From NCBI GenBank assembly GCA_035299025.1, contig DATGXK010000007.1, positions 1,178,001-1,242,000 of the forward strand: a DNA stretch of 64,000 nt, in the 5' to 3' direction. Both the position numbers and the translations under genes were made by a program. This stretch comes from Leadbetterella sp035299025 (GTDB lineage Bacteria; Bacteroidota; Bacteroidia; Cytophagales; Spirosomataceae). Of this stretch, positions 45,298-53,158 are shown one piece after another; the stretch's first letter is position 1, and each line of letters opens with the position of its first letter. The notes beneath the pieces were generated by a model that saw nothing but the letters and a program-made list of their open reading frames with translations, did no database searches and was not told where the DNA came from.

Positions 45298-45921
45298 TTA
45301 AGCATTCAATAATTCCTGAAATCTGTCAACAAAAAGCCCTACATGAAGTCCATCAACGAGAGCATGGTGTACGTGTATAGAGACAGGCATGGTTTTCAGA
45401 CCTTCATTTTCAGTGATTTTCCCGAAGGAGATTTTGGGTGAACTATCAGCAAAAGAGAAACTGCGGGCATGCGAAACACTTGTAAAGTCCAGCCAAGGTA
45501 GAGCAGAAAAGTGTATAACATTCTCGCCAGAAACTGCTGGAAACAAGCCATTTGAATTTCTAACCTGCTCTATCTCTTTCTCAGCTCTTATATAAAAACG
45601 AGGTTCATCTTCTTCATAATCCATGTAGGCAAAGCCAAAAGTACCATTGGGACGGTTTACTGTTGGCGAGGCATTTATTTTATCAAATACAAAGGGCACT
45701 TTGTCTATAATTCGGTATCTGAAGTTTTCCACTTCGTTTGCGGCTTTTAATGCTCGGTACAGATAATATAGAAATAACGAAACCTTCTGCTCCTTTGCTT
45801 TTGTATAAGCTCTTGTAAAATCCACTTTCACGGTGACTCCAAAAAAGGGCTCTTCAAATTGTGAAAAGAACAAATATTGGTCCTTTCTAACCCAGTTTTC
45901 GATATTTATGACTGTTTTCAT
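45298..45921 (-). CDS. CatA-like O-acetyltransferase (type A chloramphenicol acetyltransferase family)
   Basis: A 207-residue cytoplasmic acyltransferase using acetyl-CoA. The catalytic motif H186 in HHALVDGLHVG matches the HxxxDG signature, and the N-terminal FSQFEEPFFGVTVKVDFT and KVSLFLYYLYRALKAANEV fit the trimeric CAT fold. FGFAYMDYEEDEPRFY lies in the chloramphenicol-facing region, yet the sequence differs from classic resistance enzymes and its natural acceptor may be another hydroxyl compound. A clear promoter (46026-46056) precedes it, giving a leader of about 100 nt. Confidence 0.85.
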   Translation of the reverse strand: MKTVINIENWVRKDQYLFFSQFEEPFFGVTVKVDFTRAYTKAKEQKVSLFLYYLYRALKAANEVENFRYRIIDKVPFVFDKINASPTVNRPNGTFGFAYMDYEEDEPRFYIRAEKEIEQVRNSNGLFPAVSGENVIHFSALPWLDFTSVSHARSFSFADSSPKISFGKITENEGLKTMPVSIHVHHALVDGLHVGLFVDRFQELLNA

Positions 45922-46025
45922 TTTTCTCTGTTTTTAATTAAAACTGTAGGTTTGTACAATCGTTTAGTCAATGCTTTGTTTGGTCAGGCTTGCAAATCAC
46001 TTTTCAAAAAACCAAACCACCTGCA

Positions 46026-46056
46026 CAAAAGTAACTCATTATCAACTCACGTCAAA
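46026..46056 (-). promoter_or_regulatory. Promoter of the CatA-like gene
   Basis: TTTG (46056-46053) and TACTTTTG (46033-46026) are 19 bases apart on the minus strand. The -33 part overlaps the stop codon region of the upstream HAD gene (stop at 46047). The predicted start of transcription is about 100 nt ahead of the CAT start codon. Confidence 0.6.
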
Positions 46057-46739
46057 TGCTTTAAAATTTCATTGATATGGGCGAGTTCTAGAAAATTATC
46101 ATGTTTGAGTGTGTGCTCATGCTGTTCGTGTGCCCAAGTAACGTGATAAGGAATATGTGCTGCAAAGCCACCAATTTCTAAAACAGGTAGAATATCTGAT
46201 TTTATGGAATTGCCCAGCATCAGAAAATTCTGGGGTTCACAGTCCAAATGCTTCAATAATTTTAGATAATCTGAGCTTTTCTTGTCGCTCATGATCTCAA
46301 TATGGTGGAAATAGTCCATCAAACCAGACTTTTGGAGTTTTCGTTCTTGGTCAAGCAAATCACCTTTGGTAGCCACTACCAATCTATATTTTCCCTTCAG
46401 AGTTTCCAAAGTATCCATTACACCTTCCAACAATTCTATGGGTTTTTCCAAGAGCTCTTTTCCAAGCTCAATGGCCTTATCTACCGTTTTTATAGATGCT
46501 GTACCTTCCGAAACCCTACTTACAGTCTCTATCATGCTCAGCATAAAGCCTTTTACTCCATAGCCATAGAGTGACAAATTCTGCATTTCGGTTTTGAATA
46601 ATTCTTGGGCAATCGAATGCTGAGGAAGAAAATCTTCCATGAGAGCACAAAACTGTTTCTCAGCTTCCTGAAAGTAGGGTTCGTTGACCCAAAGTGTATC
46701 GTCGGCGTCAAATGCGATGGTATGTATACTGTTATTCAT
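46047..46739 (-). CDS. HAD-family hydrolase
   Basis: A 230-residue HAD phosphatase. Motif I is IAFDADDTLWVNEP with the nucleophile aspartate and the second aspartate two residues on. The motif II region has VVATKGD, the motif III lysine lies in SDKKSSDYL, and motif IV is MLGNSIKSDILP. The helical cap contains FKTEMQNLSLYGYGVKGF, seen in the YjjG/nucleotidase-like branch, but the substrate is unknown. It is divergent from the Crp-type regulator across 75 bp. Confidence 0.85.
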   Translation of the reverse strand: MNNSIHTIAFDADDTLWVNEPYFQEAEKQFCALMEDFLPQHSIAQELFKTEMQNLSLYGYGVKGFMLSMIETVSRVSEGTASIKTVDKAIELGKELLEKPIELLEGVMDTLETLKGKYRLVVATKGDLLDQERKLQKSGLMDYFHHIEIMSDKKSSDYLKLLKHLDCEPQNFLMLGNSIKSDILPVLEIGGFAAHIPYHVTWAHEQHEHTLKHDNFLELAHINEILKHLT

Positions 46740-46814
46740 TTAAGTTTCGTAATTTTCAGAAGGCAAAATTCAATAATTAAAACAACAAAGAAAAGGACAT
46801 TTGTCCCGACAGCT

Positions 46815-47378
46815 ATGCTTCGTACCAATCTATCATTTCTCGAATACATCAATCAACTAAAAAACAGCACATTAGGTAAAAACAATATCAGTTATAAGAC
46901 TTTTTTGAAAGGAAAAAAGATTCTAGTTCAAGGTGAAAAAGCTCACTATGTAATGTTAATAAAAGAGGGCATCACGAAGGTTTTTATTTCAGAGCCAAAC
47001 GAAAAGGAATACATTTTGGAATTTCTGGGAAAAGGCGAAATTATTGGCGAAATAGAATTGATTCGTAAGATACCTTGCCTTTGCAATGTGGAGGCCATGA
47101 CCGATGTAACGGTCTACGCCATCCAAATTTCTTATTTCGAAAATTTACTAAAAACAGACCTGGCTCTCAACAATCTTTTGAATGACGAATTTGCACAAAG
47201 AATAGTAAACACCTGCAAAAGAGCCTCTTACCAACAATTATATACCACAGAACACAATTTGGGAAAACTTCTCGATATGCTTCAGAAACAAGAAATAGAG
47301 ATTTCGAAAGAAGAAATGGCCGCGTATTTGGGCATAACCATCAGAAGTCTAAATAGGGCATTTAAAAACCTCAAGTAA
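46815..47378 (+). CDS. Crp/Fnr-family transcriptional regulator
   Basis: A 187-residue regulator. The N-terminal cyclic-nucleotide-binding-like domain runs through FLKGKKILVQGEKAHYVMLIKEGITKVF and LGKGEIIGEIELI, lacking the strict cAMP pocket arginine-serine pair. The C-terminal winged helix is ISKEEMAAYLGITIRSLNRAFKNLK. The open frame begins at 46605 inside the HAD gene; the ATG at 46815 begins the family N-terminus (MLRTNLSFLEYI), so I chose it. Length and pattern resemble YeiL-like regulators. Effector unknown; the divergent HAD gene is a possible target. Confidence 0.85.
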   Translation: MLRTNLSFLEYINQLKNSTLGKNNISYKTFLKGKKILVQGEKAHYVMLIKEGITKVFISEPNEKEYILEFLGKGEIIGEIELIRKIPCLCNVEAMTDVTVYAIQISYFENLLKTDLALNNLLNDEFAQRIVNTCKRASYQQLYTTEHNLGKLLDMLQKQEIEISKEEMAAYLGITIRSLNRAFKNLK

Positions 47379-47484
47379 AGCATCTTATGGTTGGAAGATA
47401 AAAGAACATTTTTAGATTCTCCATTCTTAAATCAAACATTAGGAAATTAACTAAACTCGAAATATCCATTAAACTTTCTGCCGT

Positions 47485-47492
47485 ATTTTTGA
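47485..47492 (+). promoter_or_regulatory. Candidate -7 element of the HD-lpx unit
   Basis: TATTTTTG fits TAnnTTTG and would start transcription near 47499, upstream of both candidate TTG start codons of the HD gene. The -33 part is not clear. Confidence 0.4.
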
Positions 47493-47568
47493 GTACTTAC
47501 GGAAATTTCAGAGAACTTTGTGTAGCCGTTCCATTCTTCGGTTTTTTGTTTCACAAAATTTATCAGAT

Positions 47569-48807
47569 TTGACCAACAAACGCAAAATATTCAACGACCC
47601 CATATACGGATTCATCACGATTCCCTCAGACTTTATATTTGAGATTGTACAACATCCTTATTTTCAGCGTCTGAGAAGAATAAAACAATTGGGTATGGCA
47701 GAGCTGGTCTATCCTGGAGCTTTCCATTCACGTTTTCAGCACGCCTTAGGAGCTATGCACCTCATGAATGAAGCCTTGAATACCTTGCAGTCTAAAGGCT
47801 TAATGATCATGGAAGTGGAACGTGAGGCAGCTTTGGTGGCTATTTTGCTGCATGATATTGGCCACGGCCCATTCTCACATGTTTTAGAATATGCCATTTT
47901 GCAAAACGTAAACCACGAGGCTATTTCTGAGCTCTTGATGGAAGACCTCAACAGGCAGTTTGAAGGAAAACTTACTTTGGCCATTGAAATGTTCAAAGGC
48001 ACTTATGACCGTAGTTTTTTCCATCAACTCATTTCTAGTCAGTTAGATATGGACCGCATGGACTATCTCAATCGTGACAGTTTTTACACTGGCGTGGCTG
48101 AGGGAAATATTGGAGCAGAGCGAATCATAAAAATGCTTCATGTAGTTGACAATCAGCTGGTTGTTGAAGAAAAAGGCCTTTTGAGCGTAGAAAACTTTCT
48201 GGTGGCTCGCCGTCTGATGTACTGGCAAGTATACCTTCACAAAACATCGATTTGTTCAGAAACCATGGTCTTGAAAATTTTCGAAAGGGTCAAAGATTTA
48301 CTAAATGATGGAGTTGAGGTCGAAATTCCTTATCATTTGAGAATGTTTTTTGAAAAAAATATTTCGCAAGAAGACTTTAAAAATAGTCCTGAACTACTCC
48401 AACATTTCGTCAGCTTAGACGATGTAGACATTTGGTATGCTCTGAAATCATGGCAAACTCATACAGATTGGGTTTTAGCAAATCTAAGCAGAAATATTAC
48501 TGAAAGAAATCTATTCAAGATTAAGATGGAAGTAGGCTTACAAACGAGCGGTTTTGAGGGAGATATTATCAAGACCTTCGAAGAAAAGAAAATACCGAAA
48601 AAGCTCCAAAAATACTTCTATAAAGTCAGCAAAATTAGCAACAGCGGTTATGCATCTCAGCATTCGAATATAAAAATTCTTATGAAAAATGGGAATATTC
48701 TTGACGTTTCTGAAGCATCGGACCTACCGACCATCAAGGCAATGAGTAATATTGTCAAAAAAAACTATATTTGTTTTGCCAATGACGTATATTTACCGTC
48801 GTTTTAG
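47569..48807 (+). CDS. HD-domain phosphohydrolase (dGTPase/SAMHD1-like)
   Basis: A phosphohydrolase of about 412 residues. The family N-terminus NKRKIFNDPIYGFITIP is followed by HPYFQRLRRIKQLGMAELVYPGAFHSRFQHALGAMHL (HRFxH-type metal ligand) and ILLHDIGHGPFSHVLE (the HD pair). DMDRMDYLNRDSFYTGV is the third metal site. Substrate may be dNTPs or other nucleotides. No ATG precedes the conserved N-terminus: the frame opens at a TTG at 47518, and another TTG at 47569 lies just ahead of NKRK. I chose 47569, but the start is uncertain. lpxD follows after 30 bp. Confidence 0.85.
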   Translation: MTNKRKIFNDPIYGFITIPSDFIFEIVQHPYFQRLRRIKQLGMAELVYPGAFHSRFQHALGAMHLMNEALNTLQSKGLMIMEVEREAALVAILLHDIGHGPFSHVLEYAILQNVNHEAISELLMEDLNRQFEGKLTLAIEMFKGTYDRSFFHQLISSQLDMDRMDYLNRDSFYTGVAEGNIGAERIIKMLHVVDNQLVVEEKGLLSVENFLVARRLMYWQVYLHKTSICSETMVLKIFERVKDLLNDGVEVEIPYHLRMFFEKNISQEDFKNSPELLQHFVSLDDVDIWYALKSWQTHTDWVLANLSRNITERNLFKIKMEVGLQTSGFEGDIIKTFEEKKIPKKLQKYFYKVSKISNSGYASQHSNIKILMKNGNILDVSEASDLPTIKAMSNIVKKNYICFANDVYLPSF

Positions 48808-48837
48808 TGGCCATTTACAACATCTCATTCATTATTA

Positions 48838-49836
48838 ATGGAGTTTTCTATAAGTCAAATAGCTCATCTTTTAGGGGGTGAAGTAAAGGGAGACGGAAAT
48901 ACGAAAATATATAATTTTGCCAAAATAGAAGAAGGAAAACCTGGTTGTATTTCCTTTTTGGCAAATGCCAAATACGAAAGCTACATTTATAGCACTACCT
49001 CAAGTGCGGTGTTGGTTGCGAAGTCGTTCGAGCCAAAAGAAAACATCTCAACAAACCTAATCTTGGTCGATGACCCATATTTGGCTATCAGCACACTAAT
49101 GACTGAGTATAAGAAACTTACTCAAAATTCAGCTGCCGGAATAGACCAACTTACTTCTATAGCATCTGATGTAGTGGTAGGCGAAAGGGTTTACATCGGT
49201 CCTTTTAGTTTTGTTTCTACGGGTGCGGAAATAGGCGATAATTGCCAAATACATCCTCAGGTTTTTATAGGCAAAAATGTTAAAATTGGCAAAAACACCA
49301 TTCTACATGCAGGGGTAAAAATTTATCAGGATTGTGAAGTTGGAGAAAATTGTGTTCTTCATGCTGGGGCCGTAATTGGTGCCGACGGCTTTGGTTTCGC
49401 ACCAGACGCCAACGGTATTTATCAAGATGTACCCCAACTGGGCAACGTGGTCATAGATAATAACGTAAGCATAGGTGCCAATACAACCATCGATAGAGCC
49501 ACTATGGGCTCAACCAAAATTTGTCAGGGTGTAAAAATTGACAATTTGGTACAGATTGGACACAACGTAGAAATAGGAGAAAACACTGTCATAGCATCTC
49601 AAACTGGCGTAGCGGGCTCTACGAAAATAGGCAAATCTTGTTTGATAGGCGGACAAGTAGGATTTGGAGGACACCTCAAAATAGCCGACGGAACGCAAAT
49701 AGGTGCACAAAGCGGGGTGGGCAAAAATATTACCGTGCCAAACGGAGCCTATTCAGGAAGGCCATTATTGCCTATCAAAGACCATCTCAAGCTTTTGGTG
49801 AATTTGAGAAGACTTAATGAGAATTTGAAAAAATAA
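48838..49836 (+). CDS. lpxD: UDP-3-O-(3-hydroxyacyl)glucosamine N-acyltransferase
   Basis: LpxD adds the second acyl chain, on the amine, in lipid A synthesis. The N-terminal uridine-binding domain (GCISFLANAKYE) is followed by a left-handed beta-helix of hexapeptide repeats. GADGFGFAPD and IGANTTIDRATMG are family blocks, and the catalytic histidine is H242 in VQIGHNVEIG. The length of 332 is typical. It is first of the tight lpxD, lpxC-fabZ, lpxA row. A TATATTTG at 48766-48773 in the end of the HD gene may act as a second promoter. Confidence 0.96.
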   Translation: MEFSISQIAHLLGGEVKGDGNTKIYNFAKIEEGKPGCISFLANAKYESYIYSTTSSAVLVAKSFEPKENISTNLILVDDPYLAISTLMTEYKKLTQNSAAGIDQLTSIASDVVVGERVYIGPFSFVSTGAEIGDNCQIHPQVFIGKNVKIGKNTILHAGVKIYQDCEVGENCVLHAGAVIGADGFGFAPDANGIYQDVPQLGNVVIDNNVSIGANTTIDRATMGSTKICQGVKIDNLVQIGHNVEIGENTVIASQTGVAGSTKIGKSCLIGGQVGFGGHLKIADGTQIGAQSGVGKNITVPNGAYSGRPLLPIKDHLKLLVNLRRLNENLKK

Positions 49837-49844
49837 ACATCAAT

Positions 49845-51236
49845 ATGAATTTAAAACAACACACCATTGCCGAATCGGTGAGCATCACTGGCCAAGGATT
49901 ACATACAGGTGAGTTTGTAAATGTTACCCTTAAACCTGCCGCTATCAACCACGGCATAGTTTTTCAGCGAATAGACCTTGAAAATAAGCCATTGGTACCT
50001 GCTTTGGTTGACTTCGTAGTTGACACCAGCCGTAGTACAGTCATCGAAAAAGATGGTGGCCGAATAGGTACGATTGAGCATCTGATGTCCGCGTTGGCGG
50101 GTTTACAGATAGACAATATTTTAATAGAAATAGACGGTCCTGAGTTACCTATTTTAGACGGGTCAGCCTATCCATTTCTTGAGTTAATCGAAAAAGCCGC
50201 CTCTTTGGAGCAAAATGCACTAAGAAATTATTTCTCTGTACCAGAAGCTGTCCATTTCAAGAACGAAGATAAAAGTATAGAATTGGCAGCATTGCCTTTG
50301 GATGACTACCGTTTGACGGTAATGGTAGACTTCAATTCTCAAGTTCTGCACAGTCAGCATGCACAGTTGCACGAAATTGGCCTTTACAAAGAACATATAG
50401 CTCCTTGCCGAACATTCGTTTTTGTTCACGAAATTGAAGCACTAGCGAAACAAGGACTAATTAAAGGTGGCGATTTGAGCAATGCCGTTGTTATCTCGGA
50501 GTCGGACCTAAGCTCTGAAAACTTGGATTCACTTTCGATTTTGCTAAACAAAAAATTGGTTAGTGACGGTAAAGCTGGCATTTTGAACGAAGAAAAACTT
50601 AAATTCCACAATGAACCGGCCAGACACAAACTGCTCGATTTGATGGGTGATTTGGCCCTTATCGGTAGACCACTAAAGGCTCACATTTTAGCTGCAAGAC
50701 CGGGTCATGCTTCCAATATTGAACTTGCCAAGTTAATCAAAAAACAAATTGCTCAAAAAAGTAGTGCTGCACCCTATTTCGATGCCAACGCCGAACCTGT
50801 ATTTAACGTATTAGATATAGCAAAGCTTCTTCCGCATCGTTATCCTTTTCAGTTGGTAGACAAAATAATGTCACTGGATGGAACTACGGTAGTGGGTATC
50901 AAAAATATCACCATGAATGAGCCGCAGTTTACGGGTCATTTTCCAGAAAACCCAGTAATGCCAGGGGTTTTGCAGGTTGAGGCCATAGCACAAACCGGTG
51001 GTGTATTGGTACTTACCTCAACAGGAGAGCCAGAAAAATATTGGCCTTATTTGGTGGGAATCGAAAATTGTAGATTTTTCAAAAATGTTTTACCGGGCGA
51101 TTCGTTAGTCATAAGATGTACACTATTGGCTCCAATACGAATGGGTGTCGCAAAAATGCATGGTGAAGCTTGGGTAGGCAAAAATATGGTCTGTTCGGTA
51201 GATATGACCGCAAGATTAGTAAAGAAATCCAATTAA
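49845..51236 (+). CDS. lpxC-fabZ: Bifunctional UDP-3-O-acyl-GlcNAc deacetylase / 3-hydroxyacyl-ACP dehydratase
   Basis: A 463-residue fusion typical of Bacteroidota. The LpxC part (1 to about 305) removes acetate in the committed step of lipid A synthesis: zinc ligands H79 (GTIEHLMSAL), H261 and D265 (ARHKLLDLMGD) and acid H288 (RPGHASN) are all present. The FabZ part (about 320-463) dehydrates 3-hydroxyacyl-ACP in fatty-acid elongation: LLPHRYPFQLVD, then H365 (QFTGHFPENPVMPG) and E379. The two activities compete for hydroxyacyl-ACP, so the fusion may balance lipid A and phospholipid supply. Confidence 0.97.
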   Translation: MNLKQHTIAESVSITGQGLHTGEFVNVTLKPAAINHGIVFQRIDLENKPLVPALVDFVVDTSRSTVIEKDGGRIGTIEHLMSALAGLQIDNILIEIDGPELPILDGSAYPFLELIEKAASLEQNALRNYFSVPEAVHFKNEDKSIELAALPLDDYRLTVMVDFNSQVLHSQHAQLHEIGLYKEHIAPCRTFVFVHEIEALAKQGLIKGGDLSNAVVISESDLSSENLDSLSILLNKKLVSDGKAGILNEEKLKFHNEPARHKLLDLMGDLALIGRPLKAHILAARPGHASNIELAKLIKKQIAQKSSAAPYFDANAEPVFNVLDIAKLLPHRYPFQLVDKIMSLDGTTVVGIKNITMNEPQFTGHFPENPVMPGVLQVEAIAQTGGVLVLTSTGEPEKYWPYLVGIENCRFFKNVLPGDSLVIRCTLLAPIRMGVAKMHGEAWVGKNMVCSVDMTARLVKKSN

Positions 51237-51242
51237 TATTAT

Positions 51243-52034
51243 ATGAATCAGCCATTGGCTTACGTACATTCAGACGCTAAAATAGCTCAAAACGTGGTGA
51301 TAGAGCCTTTCGCAGTAATCCATAAAGATGTGGAAATTGGCGAAGGAACTTGGATAGGCTCGCATGCTATCATCATGGAAGGGGCAAGAATAGGAAAAAA
51401 TTGCAAGATATTCCCTGGGGCGGTGATCTCAGCGGTACCACAGGACTTGAAATTTAAAGGTGAAAACACAATAACCATCATAGGAGATAATACTACCATC
51501 AGAGAGTGCGTAACGGTAAACAGAGGTACTGCAGACAAGCATCGTACCGAAATTGGCTCCAATTGTCTAATAATGGCCTATGCTCACATCGCTCATGACT
51601 GTATTGTAGGTAACAACGTAATTCTAGCCAACGCCGTACAACTGGCAGGTCATATCACTGTAGGCGATTACGCCAACATTGGTGGAATGTCGGCCGTACA
51701 ACAGTTCGTAAAAATCGGAAATCACGCCTATATAGGTGGATGTTCACAGATTAGAAAAGACGTCCCTCCATTTATTAAAGCTGCCAGAGAGCCTTTATCT
51801 TATGCGGGTATCAATTCGGTAGGTCTTAGAAGGCGAGGATACTCTGACGAGAAAATATCAGAAATCCAGAATATTTATAGATACATTTATCTTCGTGGAC
51901 TTAATAATTCGGATGCCATAGCACTTGTGGAATTGGAATTTCCTGCCACCGCAGAGCGAGACGAAATATTGAATTTTGTAAGAAGCTCGGAGCGTGGAAT
52001 TATAAAATCGGGTCTGGCCAAAAACTCTGACTAA
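51243..52034 (+). CDS. lpxA: Acyl-ACP--UDP-N-acetylglucosamine O-acyltransferase
   Basis: LpxA places the first 3-hydroxyacyl chain on UDP-GlcNAc. The 263-residue sequence has the hexapeptide beta-helix and ends in the helical C-terminal domain. TVNRGTADKHRTEIG and MAYAHIAHDC contain the catalytic H118 and its neighbour H115. The start is 6 bp after the lpxC-fabZ stop, so all three lpx genes are one transcript. Confidence 0.97.
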   Translation: MNQPLAYVHSDAKIAQNVVIEPFAVIHKDVEIGEGTWIGSHAIIMEGARIGKNCKIFPGAVISAVPQDLKFKGENTITIIGDNTTIRECVTVNRGTADKHRTEIGSNCLIMAYAHIAHDCIVGNNVILANAVQLAGHITVGDYANIGGMSAVQQFVKIGNHAYIGGCSQIRKDVPPFIKAAREPLSYAGINSVGLRRRGYSDEKISEIQNIYRYIYLRGLNNSDAIALVELEFPATAERDEILNFVRSSERGIIKSGLAKNSD

Positions 52035-52040
52035 TTTTCT

Positions 52041-52667
52041 TTGAAAATATCACTCGAAAATATTGGCAAGAAATTTAAAAATGAATGGATTTTTCGAAAC
52101 TTAAGTTTCGATTTCTCTGTAAACCAACCTGTTGCCATTATTGGCCCAAATGGCTCAGGAAAATCTACTTTGATGCAGGCCTTGTCAGGGGCAATTCCTA
52201 TCAATGAGGGAAGAGTAATTTACAGCGAACATAAAGAGGTAATTCCGGAAGATAAATGGCACGAAATGCTCTCTTTTTCAGCACCATACCTCGAACTAAT
52301 TGAGGAATTTACCCTTGCTGAGTCTGTAAATTTTCACATAAAATTCAAGCCATTTCAAGAAAAATTAAGCACTTCTGAGTTTTTGAATATCATTGAACTG
52401 GAAAAACATAAAGACAAACCGATTAAGAACTTTTCTTCCGGAATGCGTCAAAAACTGAAGCTAGGCTTAGCTTTTTACAGTCAAACCGATATAATTTTAT
52501 TGGATGAACCAACCTCTAACTTAGACCACAAGGGCTTTGATTGGTACTTAAATCAAGTGCAAAAAGCACTAGAAGATAAAATTGTGATAGTTTCGTCAAA
52601 TGAACCTGAAGAATATACTTTCTGCGAGAAACACCTAAATATTCTTGATTTTAAGATTAAAGGATAG
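52041..52667 (+). CDS. ABC transporter ATP-binding protein
   Basis: A 208-residue ATPase. Walker A is GPNGSGKST (35-43), the signature motif is FSSGMRQKLKLG, Walker B is IILLDEPTSNLD, and the H-loop region is reduced to IVSSNEPEE (serine where histidine is usual). No permease gene is adjacent, so the partner membrane protein is elsewhere. It follows lpxA by 6 bp and uses a TTG start codon because no ATG lies at the N-terminus (ISLENIGKKFKNEWIFRNLSF). It may energise export of a lipid or membrane component, but that is only inferred from position. Confidence 0.85.
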   Translation: MKISLENIGKKFKNEWIFRNLSFDFSVNQPVAIIGPNGSGKSTLMQALSGAIPINEGRVIYSEHKEVIPEDKWHEMLSFSAPYLELIEEFTLAESVNFHIKFKPFQEKLSTSEFLNIIELEKHKDKPIKNFSSGMRQKLKLGLAFYSQTDIILLDEPTSNLDHKGFDWYLNQVQKALEDKIVIVSSNEPEEYTFCEKHLNILDFKIKG

Positions 52668-53158
52668 GTTTTTGACTGGCTGAACTCTATCAATGTTTCA
52701 CTGAATATCCCAAATTCGAACATATAATTACTTGCGAATCAGCGAAATAAATCAAGTATCGACCTTACACTTGTTCAAACAACTTTATATTTTTACCAAA
52801 AAATATCTCATGTCAATAATAAAGCAGCCGTTATTATTTGCAGGTTCCTAAGGAGAAAAGCACATTTATACCCTGTATGATTCAGGAGCAAACCTTTCCT
52901 GTATAAATCCTGAGATGCTTGAAGGCTTAGAAACTCCAGTTTCATTGGGTACCGCCACCATGCAAAAATGGAGAATTAAACTAGATTTTGAACACGACAT
53001 AGCCATTATTGACCCCAAAGTGGCCAAAATGCAATTGGTGTAGCATGTTTTTCTTCTTCAAAAAAACTATTTAAAATCCCTTTCGACTATCCCCAAAACA
53101 ACCCGCATTTGCAAAAACCATCAAAATACCCTAAATTTCAACAAATAATGGTTTTGAA
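52668..53158. other. Spacer of 491 bp holding a decayed gene
   Basis: The spacer between the ABC ATPase and the adhesin gene carries the broken retropepsin-like gene (52810-53043), a possible promoter for the adhesin (TTTG at 53108-53111 and TAAATTTC at 53132-53139, 20 bases apart), and some short inverted repeats such as CAAGT/ACTTG near 52754. No intact gene is visible. Confidence 0.6.
52810..53043 (+). pseudogene. Remnant of a retropepsin-like aspartic protease
   Basis: Reading from the ATG at 52810 gives MSIIKQPLLFAGS, a TAA stop at codon 14, then GEKHIYTLYDSGANLSCINPE, which carries the aspartic-protease DSGA motif. The frame continues to LETPVSLGT and then jumps to TATMQKWRIKLDFEHD and IIDPKVAKMQLV, ending at TAG. 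In intact Bacteroidota relatives, as I recall them, about 50 residues separate the two blocks. The gene therefore has both a nonsense change (a single base change from AAA or GAA would restore it) and an in-frame deletion. The whole 78-codon frame is otherwise unshifted, suggesting fairly recent loss. Confidence 0.7.

Noticed and set aside
45947..45954. TAGGTTTG on the plus strand, an exact -7 pattern
   Set aside because: No plus-strand gene follows; the region downstream is the minus-strand HAD gene, so it is probably chance.
46605..46814. 70-residue N-terminal extension of the Crp/Fnr regulator
   Set aside because: It would overlap the divergent HAD gene and cover the intergenic spacer. 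The conserved domain begins with the ATG at 46815.
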